Assembly (NCBI RefSeq): GCF_019320115.1
Contig: NC_089584.1
Coordinates: 80,419,922-80,483,921 of the forward strand
Direction of reading: 5' to 3'
Length of the DNA stretch: 64,000 bases
Origin: Miscanthus floridulus
Taxonomy: Eukaryota; Streptophyta; Magnoliopsida; Poales; Poaceae
In this document: positions 1 to 9,106 of the stretch, piece after piece
Position numbering within the stretch: position 1 is the stretch's first letter
Layout: every line of letters starts with the position of its first letter
Notes under the pieces: model-generated
Told to the model about the DNA's origin: nothing
Seen by the model: the letters and a program-made list of their open reading frames with translations, nothing else
The model's database searches: none
Position numbers and translations under genes: made by a program

Positions 1-627
1 AGGGATCGAGACCTTGATAAGAACATTTGAACTGTTACCGTAACATTTGTAATGTTTAATATTGATGGACCTGTCGTCTACGTATCGTATATAAAATGAA
101 ATCCGATTCCATGAAAAAATATAAATTAAAATAAATTATAAAACAATAAAATGCGAACCGGCCCTTACTACCGGTTAGCAACAAACCGACAGTGTTGTCG
201 TAACCATCACTGTCAGTTAGCAACAAACCGGCATTGTTATCGTAACCATCACTGCCGGTTAGCAACAAACTGATAGTGTTGGCTTGTCGGCTTGAGCCAT
301 GAGCCGACAGTGATGGTTACGACAACACTGCCGGTTTGACCCATGAACCGACAGTGTAGGCTTGCTCAACACTGCTGGCTTGAGCCAAGAACCGACACTC
401 TTGAAGCAATCTTCACTGTCGGTTGGGACTACAAACCGGCATTATTATTTAACTGGACACTGCCGGTGGATCCAGGAACCGACACTGTTGCCTGTAGATC
501 AGTGTCGATTTTTAAGAACCGACAGTGATGTCAACCCCCTATGACTGTCGGTATATCACTGTCGGTTTAAAATCCGACAGTGAAAGAGGTTTTGGAACCG
601 ACAGTGATGTCCATATCTAGGATAGTG
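1..627. mobile_element. Right-terminal fragment of a CACTA (En/Spm) transposon
   Basis: From about 160 to 610 the motif ACCGACAGTG and its complement CACTGTCGGT recur many times in both orientations. This is the usual look of CACTA subterminal transposase-binding repeats. The run ends at 627 in GGATAGTG, whose complement CACTATCC starts like a CACTA terminus. The left terminus is outside the window, so no target duplication can be tested (the bases after the end are CTG). No coding sequence is visible; short ORFs here are repeat translations. The class call rests on motif layout and a five-base terminus, so it is moderately secure. Confidence 0.6.
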
Positions 628-662
628 CTGAGCAAGTATGTACGTACACGTGCCTCAATTAC

Positions 663-768
663 CTCCGATACGTACGCATGAACAGCGGTGCCCGAAAGGA
701 AAGCAGAAACTACTACTCCGATACGTACGCGCGTGAACTGTGGCGCCAGAAAGGAAAGCAGAAGACGT
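663..768. repeat. Two-copy tandem duplication, about 53 bp
   Basis: CTCCGATACGTACGC starts at 663 and again at 716. Both copies continue with a similar GAAC...GAAAGGAAAGCAGAA tract, with a few substitutions and a two-base indel. The repeat contains the palindrome CGTACG. No gene is seen here. Confidence 0.75.
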
Positions 769-1219
769 GCACGACCCAGCGGATCAGCGCGAGCGCACAG
801 ATTGAAACTCTTCACCCTCAAAGCAGATTCGCTGACGTGTCATGTCATTTCATGAGAATAAAACTCCTTCAAACCCGTATTGAGACTGGCCTTTATCAAC
901 CATCGTCGACGACGCGTCTACTTGGCTTGACCTGCTTTTAAGAACCTCGTGCCATTTTTCTGGTGCCTATATATGGTTCCTTGGCCCTTTCCTTTTTTTA
1001 TGTCGGGTTGCTCATGGTTCTTTCCCATTCTTTGAAATATCTTTTGTTCCTTTGGCCACGTAAATAATCGTATTAGACTTCATTCTTCTTGATGAAATAC
1101 ATGTGCTGCACGTTTAAAAACATAATTTACTAGATTCGTCCTTAGAAAGTCATTAATGTATTTTCACATGTATTTCTTCTTGCTAGTCAAATTGTCACAT
1201 TTTGTAATCTTGTGTAATT
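769..1219. other. Unassigned intergenic sequence
   Basis: No supported gene or element is seen. A TATA-like CTATATATGG lies near 965-975 but no transcript structure follows it. The rest is mixed AT-rich sequence. Confidence 0.4.
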
Positions 1220-2372
1220 GGGATACGACGCACATAGCGCCCGGACGCCCGGCTTCAGGGGTGCATCCGGACGCACCTAGTCCATGTAACGTTTCGATCC
1301 CGACCAATCTCGTTCGATTCGGATACAATATGGACAGAGCGTGGCCCGTCCTCCCGCTCGCGTGCGGCTCGTCCTCCCGCCGCGCCGCCCGTTCCCTCGC
1401 CATCCCGCCGCACCGCCCATCCCCCCGCCGTGCCCCACGGGACCACCCATCCAATGCGAATAGAATGAGCACGCCCCCGCGTGCGGCCCGTCCCTCGCTG
1501 CGTCGCTGTGCCTCGTCACGTCGCCATCCCCTGCACGCCCGTTGCCCTCCACGCCCCATCCCCACCGTGCTCCATCACCCCGAATGTCCAATGAGAAAAT
1601 TTTCCATCCAAGGATCTGTTGCAACACGGAGCAATGCGAGATGCAAACATCAAAAGTATTACTTGTTTGCAATATCAGAACAAGTCTACTGTAACATCAG
1701 AAGAAGACGATTGCAACAATAAAAACAAAGCGCAATACGAGAAAGCAACACCAGAAAAAAGACTAATGCAACAAAGAAGTATTGCTTGTTGCAACATTAG
1801 AACAAGGCTACTGCAATGCAAGATGTAATATCAGAAACAAAAAAAAACTAATGCAATAAAGAAATATTACTTGTTGCAACAACAAAATAAGGCTACTGCA
1901 ACAGAGCTCACTAGAACTCTAGCCACCGCCGCGTCCCTCAGATCTAGAGGAAGAAGAGGTGGAGGAGGAGGGCTCAGATCCAGAGGAGGAGGAGGAGGAG
2001 CGCTCAGATCTAGAGGAGGAGGTGGAGGAGGAGGGTTCAGATCCAGAGAAGAACCGACCTACATCGTCGGAGCCGCCGCCATCGTCCTCGTCTTTGGTGG
2101 GAGGAACGGGAGCCGTGTTGCTGGAGGCGCGGGGTACCAATGGAGTCGCGGGAGGGAGCGCCGGCGAGCGGGCGGGGCGGCAACGAACTGGGCGCGGCGT
2201 TCGTCCCGGCGGGCAGGGCGGCAGTAGAATGGAGAGGAACGACTGCGGAGTGAGCGAGGAGAGGATAAGGAAGAGTACAGGAGACAGCGTCTGGGAGACG
2301 GCGTGCGGCAGGGGCAGGTCGGTTCGGCGCGGCTTTGGGTGCGTCCGTTCCCATCCGAACGATCGTCATATA
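1220..2372. mobile_element. GCAACAT-motif repeat element, copy 1 (unclassified, possibly a non-autonomous DNA transposon)
   Basis: The left part (about 1220-1280) is rich in CCGGACG words. The middle (1618-1910) repeats TTGCAACA...CAGAACAAG...CTACTGCAAC. The right part is GC-rich and ends near GGTGCGTCCGTTCCCATCC. The same three-part layout (CCGGACG-type edge, GCAACA-rich core, GC-rich segment) recurs at about 3342-14800 and 23730-24800, so these form one family. The GGAGGA run at 1945-2050 makes several overlapping ORFs on both strands that look like low-complexity artefacts. Exact ends and duplications could not be fixed. Confidence 0.45.
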
Positions 2373-2633
2373 TCATTATCGATTGGGATAACAGGGAGTC
2401 ACGGCGATCTCATGGACTATCATAGCTCTAGATCTCTCATCCCTGACCAAATCTACTTCGAAGAATGAAGGACAAGCTTGTTCTCTCTTCTCTGCAATGC
2501 TACTTTCAACATAAACAGTCTGATTTATATGGTGCTACCCTGGTAGTGCTCATCAACATAGTAAACCATGCATTAGCGAAGTGAAGCGTTTGTTAGAACG
2601 ATTCAAAATGCCTGATTGGATGGCCTATTTTTC

Positions 2634-2642
2634 TATATATAG
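2634..2642 (+). promoter_or_regulatory. Candidate TATA box for the gene at 2902
   Basis: TATATATAG lies about 260 bases before the ATG at 2902 and would place a start near 2665 with a 5' leader of about 240 bases. It is the best TATA match in the proximal region. Use is inferred, not shown. Confidence 0.35.
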
Positions 2643-2901
2643 AATAGAGTGTGACGCCCAGTGTCCACGTATCAGCATCACTAACATTAAGGAGTATGGA
2701 CCCATGCTGACATGCTTTGGCAATGGCGCGGGCACGGCGGGAAGATGCCAGCGACACCTGCGCGAAGCCAGCCAGCTGCTAGCGCGACGCAGCACAAGAG
2801 GCTTCTAAGACTCCATAGCCATAGCACGCCACCATACCGCACACGACGACACAAGAGTAGTGCGCATCCACTAAAGAGGAGATAGAGAGGGAGGAGAGAA
2901 G

Positions 2902-3169
2902 ATGCACCGGTCATCGAGCTATTACCTGCAGTCGTCCTCGTCGTCCGTGTCGCCGTCGGCCGGGGCGGCGGCGCCTGGGCTGAGCTCGACGGCGGGCGTG
3001 ATGGACGTGGACCAGCTGCCGACTTATGACCCGCGGTCGGACTTGGCCAAGAAGGAGGCCTTGGATGCCTCGCGCGCCGACCTCGCTCGCGCCCTCGTCC
3101 ATCTCATCCCCGTCGTCGTGCTCCTCTGCGGCCTTCTCCTCTGGTCACTTTCCAATTCCGATGTCCCAG
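2902..3169 (+). CDS. First exon of a small single-pass membrane protein gene (plant-specific, unnamed)
   Basis: The ATG at 2902 opens 89 codons and one extra base, ending at CCCAG followed by GTAATG, a good splice donor at 3170. The protein has a Ser/Ala-rich N-terminus (residues 4-30), a short motif QLPTYDPRSDLAKKE (38-52), and one strong hydrophobic segment at about 65-84 (HLIPVVVLLCGLLLW core) followed by SNSDVP. This pattern, a LPTYDP-type motif, a KKE stretch and one C-terminal membrane helix, recalls a family of short uncharacterised plant membrane proteins that end soon after the helix. That likeness is from memory and is not proven. If right, exon 1 holds nearly the whole protein. The reading frame also runs on into the intron to 3264, giving a possible unspliced form. 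The downstream exon was not found. The intron side is loaded with transposons from about 3342, so the gene may be disrupted or have a very large intron. Codon use is GC-rich, as in grass exons. Confidence 0.5.
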
Positions 3170-3341
3170 GTAATGCATCACTGGACTGTTTCACACTGAG
3201 GTCCTGTTTAGAATTCGGATTTTTTTTTTCTGATCCTGCCTTTATTTCTATAAAACTAAACTGATTTCTATGATTTTTTTGTGCAAATCATGTGAATTTT
3301 CTGCTTTCCAAACATATCTAAACGATTTGGATATCCAGAGT
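3170..3341. other. Probable intron start of the gene at 2902
   Basis: Sequence after the donor at 3170 is T-rich and typical of a plant intron. A TCCTGTTTAGAATTCGG stretch at 3201 resembles degenerate MITE ends common in grass introns. No coding sequence is seen. Confidence 0.4.
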
Positions 3342-3529
3342 CCCGCTGCGTATGGTCCAATGACAGATCTAGTTTCCGGACGTCCTAGGGCTAGTGTCCA
3401 GACGTCTGCGCCTGCTGCGCCTACTCGCGCTCCCGCATAGGCATGCTGCTGCGTTCGCCCGACGCTTGCGTCTGCTCACGTGAGGGCCCGTGCCACGCCA
3501 TTTTCCACCACTACTACAAAAATTATTTT

Positions 3530-3805
3530 TAGGGGCGGCTGGTAACCCTTTGTAGAGGCGGTTTGGTCAGCCGCCCCTACCGAACCGTCTCTACAAATCA
3601 TGTATTTGTAGGGGCGGTTCCCAGGCCGCCCCTACAAATCGATTTGTATGGGCGGTTGGTGATTGAGCCGTCCCTACAAATTGATTTGTAGGGGCGGCTG
3701 GTATTACGAACCGCCCCTACAAATCGATTTGTAGGGGTGGCTGTAGTGCTAGCCGCCTCTATAATACCTATTTATAGTGGCGGTTCAATCTAGAACCGCC
3801 CCTAC
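3530..3805. repeat. CACTA-1 subterminal repeats, left end
   Basis: Repeated GGGGCGGCTGGT / ACCGCCCCTAC units in alternating orientation. Pairs meet as near-perfect palindromes around AAATCGATTT (for example 3626-3655 and 3711-3740, each with about one mismatch). In the En/Spm family such repeats bind the element's TNPA-type protein. Confidence 0.85.
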
Positions 3806-4032
3806 AGTACGTTTTCCCGCAAAAAAAAAATCAAATTTACAATTCAAATTCGACCAGAACTGTTTGTTTCCGCGTATTCCATCCAGCGTTCGCGTTGCCG
3901 AACGCCCCGCGACCAACGTTCCGAACACGACTACAAGCACAATAGTATTATATAAACTACAATTACAAGTCCAATTCGTAAGGATATATATACAATCCAT
4001 CATTTAATATACAAATTCCATAAACATTGTTA
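3806..4032. other. CACTA-1 internal spacer
   Basis: AT-rich sequence after the left subterminal repeats. ORFs on both strands overlap fully here and neither looks coding. Confidence 0.4.
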
Positions 4033-4242
4033 TCAACTTCCTAGAGCTAGCCTTTCAGTCTCACGAAGGTGTTGGTACTGAGGATTTCTACCTAAGTCAG
4101 ACTCTCGGTCATGGTAGGCGCCTTTGACATGTACAATCTGGTCCAATATGAAGTTGCAAAGGTCCTCTAGTGCTTGCTCCTCAAGGGTTGGCTGCTCATC
4201 ATGCTCGGGGCATCGGGCTGCACTGTCTGGTGTCCGCGACAT
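4033..4242 (-). CDS. Small ORF or terminal exon of the second CACTA-1 gene (unrecognised)
   Basis: An ATG at 4240-4242 (minus strand) opens 69 codons with non-repetitive, charged composition. It contains PEHDEQPTLEEQALEDL, then an amphipathic stretch, then HDRESDLGRNPQYQHLRETE. It looks more like real coding sequence than the surrounding AG-rich DNA. Its place between the left subterminal repeats and the rest of the element, on the same strand as the transposase, fits the last exon of the second (TNPA-like) gene that CACTA elements usually carry. I cannot name a domain, and no splice acceptor was fixed. It may also be a chance ORF. Confidence 0.35.
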   Translation of the reverse strand: MSRTPDSAARCPEHDEQPTLEEQALEDLCNFILDQIVHVKGAYHDRESDLGRNPQYQHLRETERLALGS

Positions 4243-7135
4243 TATTTCGCGCTTTGTTCTAATAGATGCAAGAAAGTGTGCTTTAGGTACGCGAGAAGGT
4301 ATAAGAAATCAAAAAGGTCTATAAACCAAAGTAGTCCTATAAAACAACAATATATAAAAAAATGAGAAGCAGCTGTGGTAGAGGCCTCAGAAACATGTCA
4401 AACATCATCTGATCTTGAACTTGGAGCATCAATGCATCATAACAGAGAAGAGAGGAGAAGGTAATGTAGGGGCGGCTGCTAATGATGCCAAGTTCCTCAC
4501 AAGTTCTTGATCATCAGCTCATATTCCATATAATGTATGGACTTGGACGATTTCATCATCGACAAAACAAAGGAGAGGAGAGGAGAGGGGAGATTTGACA
4601 AAAAAAAGTAGGGCTTCCAAAACATAGAGGATAGGAAAGGTGGCAACAAATAGAGGAGATGGGAGATTTGGCAAAAAAAAGCAGGTGCTGCTTCCCAGAA
4701 AAAGCAACATGACAATGTAAGAACATCATATGATTAATATCTTCCGAACCTGATAAGCAGATCGAACAATCAGAAGTAGTAGACAGTAGTAGTAGAGAAG
4801 TAGTAGAAGTAGCAAAAAAAGCAACATCTGCTTAGAAGAGGAGAGGAGTAGAGTGGAGTAGAGGAGAGTAGTAGTAGAAGAGGAGTACAGAAAAGACAAC
4901 AAGTACAGAGAAGATTAGTAGCCACCGGCCACAATAATATAAACAAACAAGTGCAAGGCTGCAAGCATACAAATGACAATGTAAGAAGAATAATATAAAT
5001 GCAAGGATTATTTCTACTCAGTAGATGTTTATTCCCCAAAAAATGAAACTGGATGAATCGAAGTCCCACTAATTAAACAAACAAGTGCAAGGCTGCAAGC
5101 ATACAATGAAAGAACAGCTAGGATTAATGAGCTGTTGCAAATGGCAGGAAACGAGTACCAACAGTTCACAGATGGGAAATAATACTATTAAGAATGTATA
5201 GAAACATCATTGCAAAGTGCCTTAGGTCTCAATTAATAACCCAAGTTCTCATCAAAGCTACTAATCAGTCCACAGATACCATTAGGAAATAGTGCTAATT
5301 AGACAGGGATGATGCACTAAGGGGGTGTACTGATTATTAGCTAGCAAAAATTGCAAACAACAATCGTAAGTAAGGTGCGGCTGCCGCACCTAAGGGTGCT
5401 CCTCCTGCGCCTAAAAATCTAACATCATTGACCTAAGGCACTTTGCTCAGTGTGAATCAAAATGGGCTTGAACATCATGTATAGTTCCCATTACTGTAGG
5501 CACTTTGCTCAGCGTGTAAAAATCGAAATAGCCATCATCATGTCCAAGATAAGCATTAACAGCTTCTACAATTGGAAGCCTGTTTCAATTTTGAGCAGCA
5601 AGCAGCAAGCAGAGCGGAGCAGTGGTGGATCCAAATTGGGGCATCCAATTGTACAAGCATGCCCAGTTGTACAAGCATGCCCAGGAGTAGTAAGAGGAGG
5701 AGTAGTAGGAGTAGTAAGAGCAGTGGAGTAGTAGTAAGAGTAGTAGTGTAAGAGTAGTGAAGTAGTAGTAAGAGTAAGAGTATAAAGTAGTAGCAAGGAC
5801 AACTTAAGTATTAGTTAAGTAGTAGTATAGAGTATCAGCAGCAGTTAAGTAGTACAGAGTAGTAGTAGTATAGAGCAGTGGCAATAGTTATGTAGTAGTA
5901 AGAGAAGTAGTAGGCACATATCCAGTTAACTTTGTAGTAGTAGAGTAGTATAGAGAGTAGTACGAGTAAGAGTAAGAGTAAGAGTACAGACAATAGCATC
6001 AAAGCAAATACAGTGTATGTATAATACGAGAAGAAGCTGATGCAAGTGTGCAGCCAACTGGAGGAAGAAGTTGCAAGTCTACCAAGAAGTGTTGATGTTG
6101 CATCAAGAAACAACCATGAAAAAGAACCAAAAAGACAGAGAAAGAGTGGTAACATAGAAGGACTGATGGAGATATCTTATTCATGTAACTTGCTACTAGC
6201 AACCTGCTGGTACATAGCTAGGGTAGTTTACCAAGAATTGTTTAGTTGACTAACAGTAGTTAGCTTGGAGCTTTAGGCTGAGATACAGCAACATATGACT
6301 TCTTAATCTAATGCTATTTTTTCTATAATGTGTCAGTGATCCATTAAGTTTGTTTATAACTTATTAAAAGCAACCATTGTTGTTATTACATTACTATGGA
6401 CAATAGAAGATTGAGTCTGTTAGTATCACAAACATAATTTATCTCTCACAGTTACAGTTCAAATATAAGTTTATAACTTATTAAAAGCAGCCATTGTTCA
6501 AATATAAGTATTTATGTCTCAATCCCTGCCATATCCGAGCACAAGGTTTGAAATGAGGGATAGAGAGGAGCAAATGATTTATCTCTCACAGTTACAGAGT
6601 GGCATGTGCTAAAAGTAGTAAGCATCAAGACAGTTGAAAGTATGCAGTGTAAGTGCCATGGAGCCCAATCAAAACCAAACACAAAACATAGAACTTTGAC
6701 ATGCTAGGTGTGGAGGACAATCACCTAAATCAAAACTGTCAACTAATACAGTCAAGCAAGTATCATAGTCCAGCAAGTAATACAACTTTACTATCATAGT
6801 CCAGCAAGTAGCACAAGTTTTCATAAAAAAAATACAGTCAAGCCAGCATGCTAGAACAATGCAAGAACCTACCACAAATCATATTATGTCATACTGCAAA
6901 TAAGAAATAACATGTGTACTTGCTGATAAAAAACAAATAATTAAGTTTTACTATAGTATATAATCCAGGAAGTCAGAACAGATCATTAAAGAAATAATTC
7001 TGTACTCAAGTAGTATGCTAGAATAATTCAATGATAATCCAGTGGATAGTCAAAATGCACAGATCAGGGATAGTCCAGGAGACACCCACCACCCGCAACA
7101 TTGCAAATATCATCATCATAACTAGCACGCAGCAT
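4243..7135. other. CACTA-1 non-coding interior with AG/AGT low-complexity tracts
   Basis: GAGAGGAG-rich stretches at about 4440-4660, AGTAGTAG-type stretches at 4775-4910 and 5690-6000, and a near repeat of ACAAACAAGTGCAAGGCTGC (4944 and 5078). The ORFs on both strands follow the triplet microsatellite (runs of Ser/Leu/Tyr or Thr). No protein homology is evident. This is probably intron of the second gene. Confidence 0.5.
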
Positions 7136-7294
7136 ACCTTCGTCACCGGTGGGCTCAGCTCCTCCAGCAGATCGAGATGTGGCGGGGACTAGTGGAGGCT
7201 AGAGACGAGGTGCCGGCGACGCGCACAGGTTGAAGACGGCCGTCAACCACCGCGTGAAATAGAGCTGTAACAGGTCCTGGGGCAGGCGACCTGC

Positions 7295-8170
7295 ACCAGG
7301 GAGCGGGCGGGCATCGGCGGCGAGGTCAGAAACCATAGGGCGGGGAGGAGCAGGCGTGCGGGTGCGGGGAAGGAGCAGGCGCGCGGGGGCGGAGATGGGG
7401 CGCACGGGTGAGGGGAAGCGGCCGGCCAGCGGGGGCCAACCACCGGGGAGCGGGTGGGCATCGGTGGTGGGGTCAGAAACCCTAGGGCGGGGAGGAGCAG
7501 GCGCACGGGTGCGGGGAAGGAACAGGTGCGTAGGGGCGGAGATGGGGCGCGCGGGTGAGGGGAAGCGGCCGGCCGGCAGGGGCCAACCATCGGGGAGCGG
7601 GCGGGCATCGGTGGCGGGGTCAGAAACCCTAGGGCGAGGAGGAGCAGGCACGCGGGTGCGGGGAAGGAGCAGGCGCGCGGGGGCGGAGATGGGGCGCGCG
7701 GGTGAGGGGAAGCGGCCGGCCGGTGGGGGCCAACCACCGGGGAGCGGGCGAGCGTCAGCGGCGGGGTCAGAAACCCTAGGGCGGGGAGGAGCAGGTGCGC
7801 GGGTGCGGGGAAGGAGCAGGCGCGCGGGGGCGGAGATGGGGCGCGCGGGTGAGGTGAAGCGGCCGGCCGGCGGGGGCCAACCACCGGGGAGCGGGCGGGC
7901 GTCGGCGGCGGGGTCAGAAACCCTAGGATGGGGAGGAGCAGGCGCGCGGGTGTAGGGAAGGAGCAGGCGCGCGGGGGCGGAGATGGGGCGCGCGGGTGAG
8001 GGGAAGCGGCCGGCCGGCGGGGGCCAACCACCGGGGAGTAGGCGGGCGTCGGCGGCGGGGTCAGAAACCCTAGGGCGGGGAGGAGTAGGTGCGCGGGTGC
8101 GGGAAAGGAGCTGGCGCGCGGGGGCGGAGATGCGGCGCACGGGTGAGGGGAAGTGGCGCGGGCCGGCGTC
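7295..8170. repeat. 147-bp GC-rich tandem repeat, about six copies
   Basis: GGAGATG, the start of a conserved block in the GC-rich unit, begins at 7391, 7538, 7685, 7832, 7979 and 8126, a constant spacing of exactly 147 bases. Units differ by a few substitutions and no net indels. Because 147 equals 49 codons, ORFs stay open on both strands (Pro/Arg/Ala-rich on minus, Gly/Arg-rich on plus). None of the long ones starts at ATG (they begin at GTG), so they are not good gene models. A splice-donor-like AAG|GTATGC lies at about 7136 on the minus strand. Confidence 0.9.
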
Positions 8171-8263
8171 GGCGGGGAAGGGGCGTAGGCCGGCGTCGAC
8201 GGGGCATCCTGACGGCGTCGGAGTAGAAGAGAGCGCCCAAATGAAGACGACACCCGTGCGCCC

Positions 8264-8272
8264 TCGTATATA
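8264..8272 (-). promoter_or_regulatory. Candidate TATA box for the second CACTA-1 gene
   Basis: On the minus strand CTATATATAC is followed by GC-rich leader-like sequence and then the 147-bp repeat. Immediately upstream (higher coordinates) is an internal block of the element's subterminal repeats. This copies the arrangement at the transposase promoter near 13321, so a minus-strand transcript starting around 8235 is plausible. No ATG gives a long clean frame. Confidence 0.45.
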
Positions 8273-8282
8273 TAGACAGGAT

Positions 8283-8405
8283 GATTTGTAGGGGCTGTTT
8301 TTGATCCAGCGCCCCTAGAAATGCATTTGTAGGCGCGGTTCCTGATCCAGCCGCCCCTACAAATGCATTTGTAAGGGCGGTTCCTGATCCAACCGCCCCT
8401 AGAAA
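8283..8405. repeat. Internal block of CACTA-1 subterminal-type repeats
   Basis: GTAGGGGCTG, GCCCCTAGAAATGCATTTGT, GGTTCCTGATCCAGCCGCCC and a further two units match the family of repeats found at both termini, although this block sits in the middle of the element. Confidence 0.8.
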
Positions 8406-9106
8406 TATATTTTTATTTTTTTTAAATTGTTAATTCTGTATTATAAAAACAATTGTGTATATATAAAACAATTGTGACCAAAATAAAAGTAATATAAAAA
8501 CAATTGTGTATATGCACAAATATAATATTTTGTATTATTATATATATGAAGAAATATATATATATATAAACGATTGTAGTCAAAACAATATAGAAAACAA
8601 AAAAAAAACAAAAATTATAAATTTGAATTTTAAAACTTCGACTACAATTTTATGACTTTAAATTAAATAAAATGAAAATGTTGTAAACATAAAAGTTGTA
8701 TAACTCATTGACATGTACACCTTTTATTTTGGTCATCTTGTCATGTGACTTTGTTTGAACGATTCAAATTTTGAAAATCAAACAATTTCAACTTGAAACA
8801 ATATTTTGAAAGAGTAAATGATTTCAGATGAAAAACTCATCAAGATCTCCTACTTTTATTTTGGTCATTTCTTCATTTCATAAAGTGTTAAGTGATTTCA
8901 TAAAGTTTTAGTAGTAATAGAGTGGATGTTCAAATAGAGTCATCTGGATGTTGCAAAGGGTAGTCTCACATACATAAAATGTAGTCTCACACACATACAA
9001 AAATATGTAGTCTTACACACGTACATAAATATATAGTCTCACACGCATGCATAAATGAAGTCTTACAAACACACATTTACACAAACACTCCACGTTTAAC
9101 AACTAG
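8406..9106. other. CACTA-1 AT-rich spacer
   Basis: Very AT-rich sequence with TATATA runs and repeats of TAGTCTCACACACATACA type at 8960-9060. No ORF of note. It separates the 3' end of the transposase from the promoter of the second gene. Confidence 0.5.

Noticed and set aside
1156..2468. Several overlapping GC-rich ORFs (up to 188 codons)
   Set aside because: They overlap on both strands, cross a repeat element, and consist of low-complexity Arg/Pro/Gly/Glu runs.
7199..8253. Long Pro/Ala/Arg-rich frames on the minus strand and Gly/Arg-rich frames on the plus strand
   Set aside because: They lie in the 147-bp tandem repeat, begin at GTG and not ATG, and are open on both strands because the unit is divisible by three.
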